Assembly: GCA_903813345.2 (NCBI GenBank)
Contig: CAIIXF020000004.1
Span: forward strand, 24,803,985 to 24,867,984
Origin: Owenia fusiformis
Taxonomy: Eukaryota; Annelida; Polychaeta; Sabellida; Oweniidae
Reading direction: 5' to 3'
DNA: 64,000 nt
Shown: in pieces, positions 12,426 to 27,400 of the stretch
Numbering within the stretch: position 1 is the stretch's first letter
How the letters are laid out: each line of letters begins with the position of its first letter
Position numbers and translations under genes: made by a program
Notes under the pieces: generated by a model
The model's input: only the letters and a program-made list of their open reading frames with translations
Told to the model about the DNA's origin: nothing
The model's database searches: none

Positions 12426-15400
12426 TGATATAATAACGTAGTAAAGGACCTTAATTTAAAGCCTACCTTATACTGTAGTCATAGGTCTGGGTTTTAAAGG
12501 AATAAGCTAGAGAACTATTAGGCTCCAGAGGCGTAGCCAGCTTTCAGCGAGGGGATGTGTGATCACCAAAATAAATTGGTTTTTGGTCAAGGAGGTGCAA
12601 CTTGGCATTGGGAACCACAAAAATTGAAGATTTGTTTTGAATTTTACAATAACTGGTGCAACTTCCTTCAAAACTGAGCTAGAAGCTTTAAATAGAAGCA
12701 TTTTCTAAAAGGTATTTTCTTCTTCTAATAATTCTATTTTTAGAAGTCACCACACCCCCTCCTGGGCCATGGTTATGGCTATGGGCTCCCAGTTGATTTG
12801 TGTTTTATAGCATCTTAATATCTGGGATTAAAATTTAGCTTTCAGCTCTTTTAAGTGCAATAATAAAGGAAAATGAACAAATTCCAAACACAGAAAATTA
12901 TTCTATTCCAAAGGTTTTAAAACATCAGAGCTCTCCTACTAAGACACATAATAATAATTTTACTGAGACTTACATATCTTGAAGTTTCCTCTGTATTTTT
13001 ATCATTCATATGGGTTGGTATTATGGACGTTGCATTATTTCCGGGTCCATACTTGCTGGGTAGTTGACCTTTGAACTCTGACTGAAGGAAATGCATCTGC
13101 CAGCTGAAAATATAAAAAAGAGGTCTTTAAATATTTCTTTTAGTAATTTATTTATTTACAAAATCAACCTGAACAACATTTCAGTCAAATCCTTCAGACT
13201 CTTCCTGATGAAATATACAAGTCAGGTTTGTACCCTCACCAAAATTTTCTAGAGACATCTCTAGTAGCTAGTGTTTCTCTCGTTCAGTGTCTCTAGTCTG
13301 AATTAAAAGTCAGATTTCACCAATGGGGGTTCTGTTTTTGATAAATTTCACACAAAAAGTGTTCAAAATGGTAAAAAACTGCATGATTTAAGACTGATTT
13401 CCCCAAACCCCCTGGCTATGGGCCTGTGTGACGTGACTGTCTGCTTGTTTGATTTCACCAAATATATTTCTGAAACTTGTATTGAATGAACAATGTTTTC
13501 TGACTTTATATAATTTAGAGTGTTGACTACATGTCTGTTTGCTTTATTCCTTGCTGGTTCCAGTCTTTTCTCTATAAAATTTGAATGAAGTGTCTGATTT
13601 TCTTGCATTTCTATACAATTTAGAGTTTTGACTACATGCTTGTTTACTTTATTCCTTCCTGATTCCACTCATTTCTCTCAATAATTTGAATGAAGTGTCT
13701 GATTTTCTTGCACTTATACAATTTAGAGTTTTGACTACATGCTTGTTTACTTTATTCCTTCCTGATTCCACTCATTTCTCTCAATAATTTGAATGAAGTG
13801 TCTGATTTTCTTGCATTTCTATACAATTTAGAGTTTTGACTACATGCCTGTTTACTTTATTCCTTGCTGATTCCACTCATTTCTCTCAATAATTTGAATG
13901 AAGTGTCTGATTTTCTTGCATTTCTATACAATTTAGAGTTTTGACTACATGCCTGTTTACTTTATTCCTTGCTGATTCCACTCATTTCTCTCAATAATTT
14001 GAATGAAATGTCTGATTTTCTTGCATTTCTATACAATTTAGAGTTTTGACTACATGCCTGTTTACTTTATTCCTTGCTGATTCCACTCATTTCTCTCAAT
14101 AATTTGAATGAAGTGTCTGATTTTCTTGCATTTCTATACAATTTAGAGTTTTGACTACATGCCTGTTTACTTTATTCCTTGCTAATTCCTCTCATTTCTC
14201 TTCAAAATTTGAATGAAGTGTCTGATTTTCTTGCATTTCTATACAATTTAGAGTGTTAACTACATGTCTGTTTACTTTATTTCTTGCTGATTTCACTCTT
14301 TTTTGCACTTCATAATCAGAGTGATTTCTTGATATTATGGCTTTCTCTAAAAATCAGGCTGTATATGCCTATTTATTCCCTGCTAATTCTATTCAATAAA
14401 CATTTCCATTATAATACAGGGTGTACATCAAGTCTCTTAACCCTACCGACTTTGTATTGTAAATGTACAGAGACTTTAAGCTTTATGGATAGTTGGATAC
14501 CCTGTATTTTTAAACATGATCAAATTAATATGAAAATTTCCTCAAAAGGCACTTACTGCTCATCAGGAAGGAAGAAGTTGCTATAGAATCTGTACCATTC
14601 CTTGCCCACACATACATTGACAGTCTTCCCATGGGGAAGTGTATGAACAGCTGGGTCATTGGCAGCCCTATTTAGATCAAGGTAGATGTTAAGAGGTGCA
14701 GAATAACCTGGAAAATAACCATAACATACTATAGAATCTGTACCATTCCTTGCCTACACAGACATTGACAGTCTTCCCATGGGGAAGCGTATGAACAGCA
14801 GGGTCATTGGCAGCCCTATTTAGATCAAGGTAGATGTTAAGAGGGGCAGAGTAGCCTGGAAAATAACCAAAACATACAATAGAATCTGAACCATTCCTTG
14901 CCCACACATACATTGACAGTCTTCCCATGGGGAAGTGTATGAACAGCAGGGTCATTGGCAGCCCTATTTAGATCAAGGTATATGTTAAGAGGGGCAGAGT
15001 AGCCTGGAAAATAACCAAAACATACTATAGAATCTGTACCATTCCTTGCCCACACATACATTGACAGTCTTCCCATGGGGAAGCGTATGAACAGCAGGGT
15101 CATTGGCAGCCCTATTTAGATCAAGGTAGATGTTAAGAGGGGCAGAGTAGCCTGGAAAATAACCAAAACATACTATAGAATCTGTACCATTCCTTGCCTA
15201 CACATACATTGACAGTCTTCCCATGGGGAAGTGTATGAACAGCAGGGTCATTGGCAGCCCTATTTAGATCAAGGTAGATGTTAAGAGGTGCAGACTAGCC
15301 TGGAAAATAACCATAACATACTATAGAATCTGTACCATTCCTTGCCTACACACACATTGACAGTCTTCCCATGGGGAAGCATATGAATAGCAGGGTCATT

Positions 15401-18400
15401 GGCAGCCCTATTTAGATCAAGGTAGATGTTAAGAGGTGCAGAATAGCCTGGAAAATAACCATAACATACTATAGAATCTGTACCATTCCTTGCCTACACA
15501 CACTTTGGCAGTCTTCCCATGGGGAAGTGTATGAACAGCAGGGTCATTGGCAGCCCTATTTAGATCAAGGTAGATGTTAAGAGGTGCAGAATAACCTGGA
15601 AAATAACCAAAACATACTATAGAATCTGTACCATTCCTTGCCTACACAGACATTGACAGTCTTCCCATGGGGAAGCGTATGAACAGCAGGGTCATTGGCA
15701 GCCCTATTTAGATCAAGGTAGATGTTAAGAGGTGCAGAATAACCTGGAAAATAACCATAACATACTATAGAATCTGTACCATTCCTTGCCCACACATACA
15801 TTGACAGTCTTCCCATGGGGAAGTGTATGAACAGCAGGGTCATTGGCAGCCCTATTTAGATCAAGGTAGATGTTAAGAGGGGCAGAGTAGCCTGGAAAAT
15901 AACCAAAACATACAATAGAATCTGCACCATTCCTTGCCCACACATACATTGACAGTCTTCCCATGGGGAAGCGTATGAACAGCAGGGTCATTGGCAGCCC
16001 TATTTAGATCAAGGTAGATGTTAAGAGGTGCAGAATAGCCTGGAAAATAACCATAACATACTATAGAATCTGTACCATTCCTTGCCTACACACACATTGA
16101 CAGTCTTCCCATGGGGAAGTGTATGTACAGCAGGGTCATTGGCGGCCCTATTTAGATCAAGGTAGATGTTAAGGGGGGCAGAGTAGCCTGGAAAATAACC
16201 AAAACATACAATAGAATCTGAACCATTCCTTGCCCACACATACATTGACAGTCTTCCCATGGGGAAGCGTTTGAACAGCAGGGTCATTGGCAGCCCTATT
16301 TAGATCTAGGTAGATGTTAAGAGGGGCAGAGTAGCCTAGAAAATAACAAACTATAGAATCTGTACCATTCCTTGCCCACACACACATTGACAGTCTTCCC
16401 ATGGGAAGTGTATGAACAGCAGGGTCATTGGCAGCCCTATTTAGATCAAGGTAGATGTTAAGAGGTGCAGAATAACCTGGAAAATAATGAACCTTTATCA
16501 TCACAGCACTTATGACATCACATACACAAAACAAGGCATCAACATGCATATTTTCACAACCTGCCATTTGTTACAGATGCTGACCGCCGTCAAAAAAAAG
16601 TTGGAGACTTTAACAATATGTCATCACTCCTGGTGGTGACACAATTAAATAAATACATGTTGAATCCAGTAGAAATGTTTCACATTTACAAGCATGTATT
16701 AAAAACAATTGCTATATAGGCTACAGATATAGTGTACATACCATTATAAATAGCTCCCACTCTGGCAGCTGACAGTACAGATGACCCTATGATACACAAT
16801 CCTGCTAACCACATTGAGCCACTACTTAGTTGTAGACCAGAGATATGGCTGGGTTTCTTATTGCTGAGGTAAGACCACATATACTGGAAAAGGAAGAACT
16901 ACAAATTACAGACTGTATTAAGATGGTGTATGGCTGGGTTTCTTAGGTGTCATTATCAGAGTAACATAGTTGAAGAGAGTTTTGTGAGAGAAACCTACTT
17001 GGTATGGTTTGTATAAATTAAATAATGAATGATTATGAGCACCTGGATGTGACATTTTTCACTTCAAAGCACACACTTTATCATAGAACTTCAATAGAAA
17101 GTAGATGGGAAACGAGCACCTCTAATGTAACTGCTCCACTTAAACAAATCAAGGGGTAGATGGGAAATAAGAACCACTTTCGTTTACATGTATGTGTTCT
17201 AATCTAACTGCTCCTCACAGAGAAATCAAAGGGGTAGATGGGAAATAAGTACCTCTCTTATTTACCTGTATATGTTCTAATGTTACTGCTCCACACAAAC
17301 AAATCAAGGGGTAGGTGGGAAATAAGTACCTCCCTTATTCATTTCCCTGTATATGCTTGAATGAAACTGTTCTTCAGAAAAATCAAGGGGTAGATGGGAA
17401 ATACAGAAAAATCAATTGAGAGATGGGATTTATTAATACCTCTTTTGTTTACCTGTATATGTTCTAACTGCCCCTCACAGAGAAATCAAGGGTAGATGGG
17501 AAATAAGGACCTCTCTTATTTACCTGTATATGTTCTAATGTAACTGCTCCACATAGACAAATCAAGGGGTAGATGGGAAATAAGAACCTCTCCTCTTTGT
17601 GAGGTCTTGTGAAGAATATCAGGACCCATATATACAAGGCACTAGTAGATAACCATAGAGGCTTACCTGAAAAGGGAGAAAAAGTAAGTTTTATGTAATA
17701 TTTGACAAATTTAGGTGCCATATTGTTTGAGTGACATTGTGAATAATTCCCTTAGTTACGATCCATAGTATATCTGAAATCTAAAATCACAGAACTATAC
17801 AATACATGTACTGTCATATATATGACCCTTAAATATTATTGCATATCAATACAGGGTGTCCGAGAAACCGGAAACCGAGATTATCATAAGAAAGAGGACA
17901 TCATAAAATTTTCCTATTATTATTCATATTTGAGAAAGAAGCAATTAAATATCCGTTACCTTTTTGGGACACCCTGTATAAGCATAAATAAACAGTAAGA
18001 AAAGAAACATGTTGGTCCAAAATGAACAGAAGCTTTATAATAGGCCTAAACGTAAACAATTTTTATAAAATATAATAACTATTGAAAATAGTATTTGTGT
18101 AGATAACAGGACAGGTGTGATTTGGAAACTGTTGGTTTTGACTTTTGAAGAATGTATTCTACATGTACTTACTTTCTCCTGTTTTATGTTGGGTTATTGC
18201 TCTGACCATAAGCTAAAATGATTAGAAGTAAAATACATTGAAACATACATTCTAAAAATATTTTTGTTATAAGTTCTATCGTGGTTGTCAATGCAGTTTA
18301 TTTATTTAATATATCAGATAGATAAACCAACAATGACAAAATTAGTCTAAATATAAAATCATCCAGTTCCAAGATTAAATTTTCAAATAAGTAGTAAGTC

Positions 18401-21400
18401 CAAAATATAATCAGTTCAAGATTTCCATACTCAGAAACAACCTTGAAAATTAAAAACCGATCCTTCTTATCAAGCCAATGGTGATAATATAAAGTTTAAC
18501 TTACTGAAAAAGGTAGCACTACAAGCGCCATGAAGAAGATAATATTAAAGTTAAGGAAGCCATTGATAAAGTAGAAATACCATGGCTCTACCCCTGAAAT
18601 GAGAAAATTCAGAGTTATTGGTACAATTTAATTACTACAATTCTAAGCAATTAATTCTTGTGTTTTGAGTCTTTGATATCTGAATTTTTTAATCTTTTGA
18701 ATTTTGAATTTTGGTAACCATTATAAACAGCAGTATCTATCAATGTTATACCAATATAATGAATCTATTCTGTGAGCTAAATAATTGCTGAACTTTGAAA
18801 AAGAGAGACCAAAATCATTTTCAAATACTGTATTTTTCTCAAAAAGTTATCCAGAACCATAATTCAAGCAACTGTAGTTAAGTAAATGAGTTAAAATATA
18901 AATTCAGTCATCTAAAATAAATGGAAACCAATTTCTGGGAAGTAAGTGACTGCCTAAAAATGTACTTACCATATATATTTGGACCATGTTCACTAAAGAC
19001 ATTGTAGAGAACTATGTTCAATGGAGCTATCACAGTTTTCCCATAATGATAACTGTCCACTTGTACTAGAAATGCCTAAAAACAAAGAAATATATTAGGG
19101 CCATGTTCACTAAAGACATTGTAGAGAACTATGTTCAATGGAGCTATCACTGTTTTCCCATAATGATAACTGTCCACTTGTACTAAGAATGCCTCGAAAG
19201 AAAGGAATTATGTGTAAAGCATCACTCTATTCCCACTCTACTATACCTAACTCCTAGAAATGCATAAGATACTCTGTGTGTCTACTTGAATTGTTTAGTA
19301 TATTTTGAAAGTACCTTATTAACATTTAACGTCATTTTATTATTTTTTTTATTAATCATTTTTATTTTAAGTTCATATATTATAACATTTAATATCATAC
19401 AATGCAAATTCAACAAGGTTAATCAATTTAACATTTGTGTTGAACTTCTGAAGTAAATATACCATACACTAATATGCAATACAAATACAAATTTGTTACA
19501 ATTATTCGTAACTGTTCATATATAAACAGAAAGGAAAAAACACAATAAAGGCTGGTAATTGAATGCTTTACAAAAAAAGGTGTGCAGTGGTGTAAATTAT
19601 GGGGTGGTGTAATATACATGTTAGTCAATCTTGGTTGCTTTTAGGAATTTTAAAGTTGCTTTCAGAAGAAGTGTATTAACTTCATTGCTAAGTTCAGTGT
19701 TACCATGCAAAAGCATATTTACTTTGCTAACAGAGTAATAGCACCTAAGAAACTTTCTAAACAACCAATAATATGGAGATCTTTAAGTAGTTGGATTCTC
19801 TCATCTACAAGTTGAGGGGATTTGAGGAAAAAATTAGTAGGGGTTTCATTATCATGACCACAGTTACAGGCTGGGGAGTCAATGTTTGTAAAATTATGAG
19901 CAAATAATTGACTCTTTAAAAATAGGTCCACTTTTAACCTGTTAAATATAATTTCAGTTTTTCTAGTGATATCTAGTGATGATATAATACTTATACATAC
20001 ATAACAGCCAATCAGAACACAGTATTTCATATAACTGCATTGCATTATACCAGTCTAATGTACCAAAGGTCATTTTCGAAACAACCATCTACATGTACTT
20101 GTAAAAAGTGAAATTGATGTGTTGACAACATGACCCTTGCAAAAAGATTCCTTGAAAATATATTATTTTAAATGTTTTTATATCTTTTAAGTGATACATT
20201 GTATAAAATCTTTCGCAATGTGTGAAAAGAATTTAAGCCCAAGACTCAATGCATTGTGGCCGATTCATTCTACTTAGGCGCTGTTGTCTAAACTTAGCAC
20301 CAATGCTACGTAGTCGAACCCATCGAGCCCCCCTGGCTACTGGCCTGCATGTGGTTGGATCGGAAATTTGTGCACTATGGGGATCAAGTCATATTTCTGA
20401 TACTGGAGATACAGATCAACCATTGTGGACGAGAAATTTTTAGTCAGTCAATTTTTAGCTCAGCAAGAAGGGTTTCTGGCACTCTCTTTGAGTGAATATA
20501 TTTAATATACATAAATATACCAAAGAGGTTTTGCTCGTCAAAATATGGCAGTAACCAAAAAAAAGCAATACTATGAGCTATTGATAGTATCACTTAAACT
20601 TTCCACATAGCTGAAAAATCCCCAATAGGATTCATCTTCGTGGGTTGTGAATTGGTATTTACTTTTTTTCTAAAATAATTCAATTGTGACTTTGCATGTT
20701 ATTTTCTCAATGTCATTCCTATTTTCTCCCTTAAATTGTGCTCTTTTTTTGGAAAGGCAGGATAACTTGTCAAATTCTATTGAGAAATTGCAAGTTGTGG
20801 CATGCAATAGATATTTACAAACAAGGACTCAACAAAGTTTTACAAAATGTTATGGATCTTAAAGTCTAATATCGAATGTCTATTTCAGTATTCAAAGAAC
20901 AAAGTACAACATCAAACGTATGATGACATGACACAAGCCACACCAAAACAACAATGAAACAATACAAAGATATTATAATATCTGTACAAGTAATCAAATA
21001 TATTTTTGTGTCTTGTTCAACTCAAAGGCTATGTTGCTATTAAGAATAAAAAGTAGCATATCTATGCACAATTGCCAAAGAGAAATGACCAAAAACTGCA
21101 AAGAACCTGGCAAGAAAAGCAAACTCCAAGTTTAAACCTGCCACAACAAAAACAGACCCCATATATCCAAAAACCATGATCTAATGTGAAAAGAAATAAT
21201 GTCTAACACCCTCTCCCCTTCAATTATCAGATATCCCAAATAGCCCAAATATCTCTCTACAAAATTTTAAATTTTAAACTTTAAACGTTCAGTTCAGTTG
21301 CAATAATTTGGGTATTTGAAAAAATGATGTCAACTGTATCACATTAGTCATTATTGGTTGCTATAGAAGATAAACTCTTAATATGTTACATTAGAGAGAA

Positions 21401-24400
21401 GTAAATTTGTTTAAGGATTTGCAAAACGTGATAACTATGATCATAGATCAATTCAAACCCATTAATCTCAACAAGCATTTCCCCTGCCTCTTGTCATGTG
21501 CAATATTTGAAAAAATTATGTACAATAGAGCAATTGATTTTATTGAAAAATTCAAAATTTTATGTAAAAAACAATTTGGCTTCAGAAGAAACAGATCCAC
21601 TTGTCTAGCTATTCTCACTTTTCTCGAAAACTTAAGAAAAGCAATGGATACTAAACAATTTAGTATTGGAATATTTTTAGATCTTAGTAAGGCTTTTGAT
21701 ACCGTTGATCATGTTATTCTCCTCTCAAAACTCAAATTTTATGGATTCAAAGGTAAGGCATATAATTGGTTTGAAAGCTATTTGACTAATAGAAAACAAT
21801 TTACATATTTTAACTTTGAAAGCTCTAAACTGAATACAATCATGTGTGGCGTCCCTCAGGGATCGATATTGGGTCCTCTCCTTTTTATTATATATATAAA
21901 TGATCTTATTTCAGTCAGTTATGTATTTAAATCTGTCATATTTGCAGACGATACAAATTTACTTTGTTCTGATAGAGACATCAATACCCTTACACATAGA
22001 GTGAATAATGAGCTATGTACAGTTGACAAATGGTTTAGCACAAATAAATTATCCCTTAATATCGAAAAAACAAACTACATGATATTCTCTACGAATCAGC
22101 AACAGGTTCCTGTTGATATGTCCATCAAGATTAGAAATTCAAAAATCAACCGAGTTCTTTCAACAAACTTTCTTGGTGTAGTCATTGATCAAAATCTAAA
22201 TTGGAAGGAACATATACAAAAGATCTCTCTCAAAATTTCACAACCTTGGGAATACTTTTCAAAACAAGATCTCTCTTCAGTTTAAAAACTCTTTTGACAA
22301 TATATTATTCACTAATCTACTCTCATTTGCAATACTGCATCCCAATATGGGGTACAGCAAGTAAAACAACTTTAGAACCACTTTTAAAACTGCAGAAAAG
22401 ATTTCTTAGAATAGCTATGCAATGCAAAAGCAATAGGGAGCATACATCAGGTTTCTTTGCCCAACTTAAAATCTTAAAGATAGTTGATGTTTACCATCTT
22501 AATGTTCTTATATTCATGTTCAAATGTTTAAGAAAAATTGATTTTCCAGTTGATCTTTTTTGTAATTATTATAAATGCAATATGGACATTCATCATCATT
22601 TCACTCGACAAGTGAATGATCTCCAAATTTAACACTAACTATGGAAAGAAGAGTATTTTAGTTCAAGGTGGCCTTATATGGAATGAAACACCCTCTGATA
22701 TCAAAACCTCAAAAAGCATCCCTATTCTCAAAAAGTCATTTAAAGATTATAACTGCAATCTATACTTGGAGGAGTAGTTCCTTGAACTACTGTACAATCT
22801 CATCAGATGCTATCATGTTATACTATTTAATAATGTAATATTGAAATTTGTACTATTTCTTTACACATTTTTACTGCTTGCACCTGTTATTGTAGAAGAG
22901 ACCTTTAATCATTTCCATTAAATCAGTTTATTTTCTCAATTATGTACAATATCATACTTTACACAATTACATGTACACTTCTCATAATATTTCACAAATC
23001 ATTGTAAATACCATTATGTGGCACCTAATACTCCCTCTTGGGGGTCATAGCCACTACAACCTGTAAATATGTTACATTGATTTTAATAAAAAAAAAATAA
23101 AAAAAAATAAAACACTTGACTTTTCCAACTTAGAAAAAAAGTGATTCATACAAATCCCCAGATGTACATACTTGAATTACTTATATCATTATCTGAATAA
23201 AGAAATCTTCGCAAACAGAGGACAATAGCTTTCTACTATTTTATATAATTTTGAATGTTCACTTTTAGCACAGGTCCATAAAATTTATTTTATGAAGATT
23301 GCACTCATTTTCCACTCATTTTTGTATTTAAAACATGACCACCATTGACATTTTCTTTTAGGGCCTTCAATACGACTTAAAATCGAAAAGAACAAATGTC
23401 AAGTTTATTTATTTTGTCATAAAACACACTCTTAGGTTGAATAGGCTGCAATACTGTATGTTAAAGTGAAGGATGAAGATGTTTCCTTATTCAATTGAAT
23501 GTAGAAAAATATAAATGGCAAATATGTAACGAATGACTCTGGAAATCTACTGAATCATATGCTTTGGGCAAGTATAACTTACAACTCAAGAATATTCTCA
23601 GTCAAAGACTTCTTCAAGCAACAGACGAAACATATCCTTGTATTACAATGGGAAACGCAACGTCAAAACAAACAACAATAAACCAAACAATAGATGCAAT
23701 ACCACAGTTGATTGGACCTTATCCTTTAGGCAAGCACACTACTCCTTCTAAAGTATCCTCTGTCAATTCTTCAACACACCCCATAACCAACACTTCAACA
23801 GATGAAATACAGAGATTAACAGACTTTGTGAAATATGTCTCACATCATGTTGATATAAGGAATAGATACACTCCTGAAGAACTCGAACTCCAAACATTAT
23901 ACGTCGAAAAACTGGTTCAAACCGTCTGCAAAAATGTTGGTATAAAGAATCCAGCCTTGATAGTGAATGAGATTGTACGTAGAGGAAGCTACTATGATGG
24001 AACTAAGATATTAGAGCCAGATGAGTATGATTTCCTTGCAATTCTAGCCACGTTTGATAATAAAGTAATTAAGGTGAAGGATGTTGGCTGGGGATGTGGG
24101 TTAAATGGACAGAGTTACTACAATATTCAAGTAAAAGACAAGTCTTTAAAAGAACTTCTTCCTGATAACTGCACAAAGAAGCACTGGTTTAATAGCTACA
24201 TTCAAGAAGATCTTGTTGAATCTTTGCTACTGAACACTGTAGTGAACATTCTTAAGAACATGAGTGATGTCAAGTTTATTGGATTTAGAGATCATAAAAG
24301 AGACAAAACTACAAAATACAACCAGGGTGACATAAGTGTACATGAAGACACAGATGGAGACCACTTACATGGACCAAGTATTTGGCTACGTGTTGGTGGA

Positions 24401-27400
24401 CCAGTGTGTACCGTTGATATTGATTTATGCTTTTGCATACAACACAAATCACACAAGCTGGGGAGAAGTGTCCTGGTTGTTAAAGAAAAACCAATAGGTG
24501 ATAAATGCTCAGCAAGTCATTGGATGGAGTCTGTGGTAGATCCTCCTGATGACAACAAACACCAACTAACAGATCCCCATCAGCAACTATTGTTACTATT
24601 CAAGTATGCAACTCATCTACTTGAATATATGGATATCAAAGACTACTGGCCTCCTTCATCTTACGCTCTGAGAACATTACTACTGCAACACCAGCAACAG
24701 TGTCAGTCTACTTACATAGGGGAATGTTTTATTAAGTCTGTGGAGCACATGAATGAATACTATTTTACAAATAATTACAGTAATCTAAGATATACATTAG
24801 CAGGACATATATCAAAAGAAACAAAAGAAGCAGGAAATTTTAGAGTATTTTCTGATGAGGTTCAGGTAATATCAGACATAACCTATTCAAATAGAAAGAT
24901 CAGACTATATGATGTACATTCACTTTCCACAACTGCAATACTACAACTATTCATAGAATATATCCAACATAACAGTGACTCTAGCTGGTGGGAGAGATTA
25001 GTAGATCCAACATTCATCAACAACGTTACTGAGCCTGATATACTTCACTATTTAGTAACTGATATAAGGCATATAAGAAAAAGGAAGGATTTATATTTTG
25101 CTCTTGGCCTTGCTGTTGCTTGTATTGCTATTTTTGCTGCTTACTGTTTGTTTGTTTTTACTCGTGCTTCTCCTAGTTTTGCTTTTGCTCTTGCTACTAT
25201 CGCTGCTGCAGTTTTAGTATTTGCTGCTCTTGATAGCTCTGCTTGGTTTACAACTGCCCCTGGTGTTTCTTTTGTTCTTCTTTTAGCTTTAATAACTTTT
25301 AATTTAGTTGTATTTGATACTGTTTGTACTGGTGCTGGTCATGATGCTTTTCCTACTGTTCTTGCTTGTAATGCAGCTGTTATTCATATTTGTACTGTTC
25401 TGATGGCTGTTCCTACATTAGCTGTTCTTTTTATTTCAATTACCCCTGCACTGGTGAGGTTATATCTTGTTCTTGGTGTTGTTCTTTATCTTCCAATTTC
25501 TGGGCTTACTTTTTTGGCTATTTCTGCTGGCGCTGACGAGTTTGTTGCCTGTCTTACTGCTATTTATACTTTTGCAGGCTTTCTAGTAACATTGTTTGTT
25601 TATCGAAAGATGAGAGCTTAACTCAACATATCACAAAGCAATGGATGCACAAGGCTGTACTGGGATCAAAATAAGAAGCTGAGATATAGACTTAAAGTTA
25701 TGCCTAGGTCACATTTGCTCTGATTCATCAGCTGGCGCCCGGCCCATTGCAGTATTTTGTTCAAAACTGATTTCACCTCGCTTCAAATTGACCAAACTAT
25801 TTTTTAAATCATGTACAAGTTCTCAGGAGTTCACATCTGACCTCAAATTTGAGATTTGACCTTCATTATTGAACCTTAATCGGCCGGGCAAAAAGGGAAA
25901 ATGAGACCTAGGCATAAGTGATAGTTCAGTACTTTGAACTTTCCATTTTATTTGTTCTTTGAAAATGCAGGGAGATCTACAAAAAACAAGAAGGTCTCCA
26001 ATCATAAAAACTAAAACATTATTAGACATCTGATTCATACTTTTTATTCAGCAGCTCAACCATAGGAGTTGTATCAATATGATTAATATATATGATAAAT
26101 TGCGGGTGAATTATTTAAAAGTATAACAAAAACAAAAAATATTCAAGATGGTTTAATAAAATTGTCACATTCTAAGAAAAAAAAACTAAATAAAAGAAAT
26201 AAGGAAATGATTGATAACTTATTTTTCAATGATATCCTGTATAGACAGAACAAGTTTTACATATCAATCAACTTTATCTTTTAGCGATGTATAGGAAACA
26301 ACCAATGATATTGTGAAGGCAATATGATGGTTGAACAAGCTATTTAACATCAATGAGCTTATACATATAGTGCCAGAGCACCATGCTTATAAGTAGTCAC
26401 GATCAAATATGAACAAAATTGCTCTACTACTTTTCAGATTATAGTTAAAAATGTAAAATAACACATGTTAAAATGGTGGCCATTTTCAAAATGGCCATCT
26501 ACTAGCAAAAGTGTCCTCAAACAGTGTGACATGCTTATAAGTCATCATATATGAACAAAATCGCTCTATTACATTTCGCGTTATAGTAAAAAAAATATGT
26601 AAAATGTCGACTATTTTCAAAATGGCCACCTAAAAGCCAAAGTGTCAAAGACAAAGTGTTCACATACATGTATTAACAAAAACACAAATGTGTACAAAAT
26701 GTCCCCACCAATGGGTGATCCTGTCAAATGGTTATCCTGAAAATGAGTAGACAAGACTTTACCGATACAATTTGAGGACGGGAAATCCAAATGGCCACCT
26801 TAAAATTTAACCAGAATGCCATAAAATTAGTCAGTTCTAGATTTTCATACTATGAACCACCCCAGAAAATTTGAAATTGATCCGTCAAACAGTTAACCAG
26901 AAAACGGGTAAACAAGACTTTACAGACAAGATTTAAGGATGGAAAATCCAAAATGGCTGCCTTGACATTTACCCAGAATGCCAAAAAACTAATCAGATCT
27001 AGATTTTCATACTAAAAATCATCCCTGAAAATTTAAAATTGATCTACCAAACGGTTCACCTGAAAACGTGTAGACAAGACTTAACAAACAAGATTTTAGG
27101 ATGAAAAAATGCAAAATGGCCGACAATAAAAAAGTGATTATGAGTTTTTGCTGATTTCCTTTTACAAAATTATCACATATAACTACCATTAACAATAACA
27201 TATGCTTTTACAACAAAGTACACCTGAAATTATTTATAAAGCTACAAAATAGTAAAAGTATGAAAACTCAAAAACACCATTCAATATGATACAAAGTATT
27301 ATCTCACACTAACTTTTCTTAAGACATTAAAAATGGCTGCCATGATTGAGCTAACAGGTCCAAAACCTATTCAGATGTAGAATGAAGTGAGCTGAACAAG

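Noticed and set aside
14689-16567. Repeated 88-132-residue minus-strand open frames
   Set aside because: Same artefact in the exon 14 array; the genuine coding part is only the exon 14 segment of the terminal copy.
21407-22632. Reverse transcriptase frames as a host gene
   Set aside because: Frameshifts, missing endonuclease and an A-rich tail identify a dead non-LTR retrotransposon copy.
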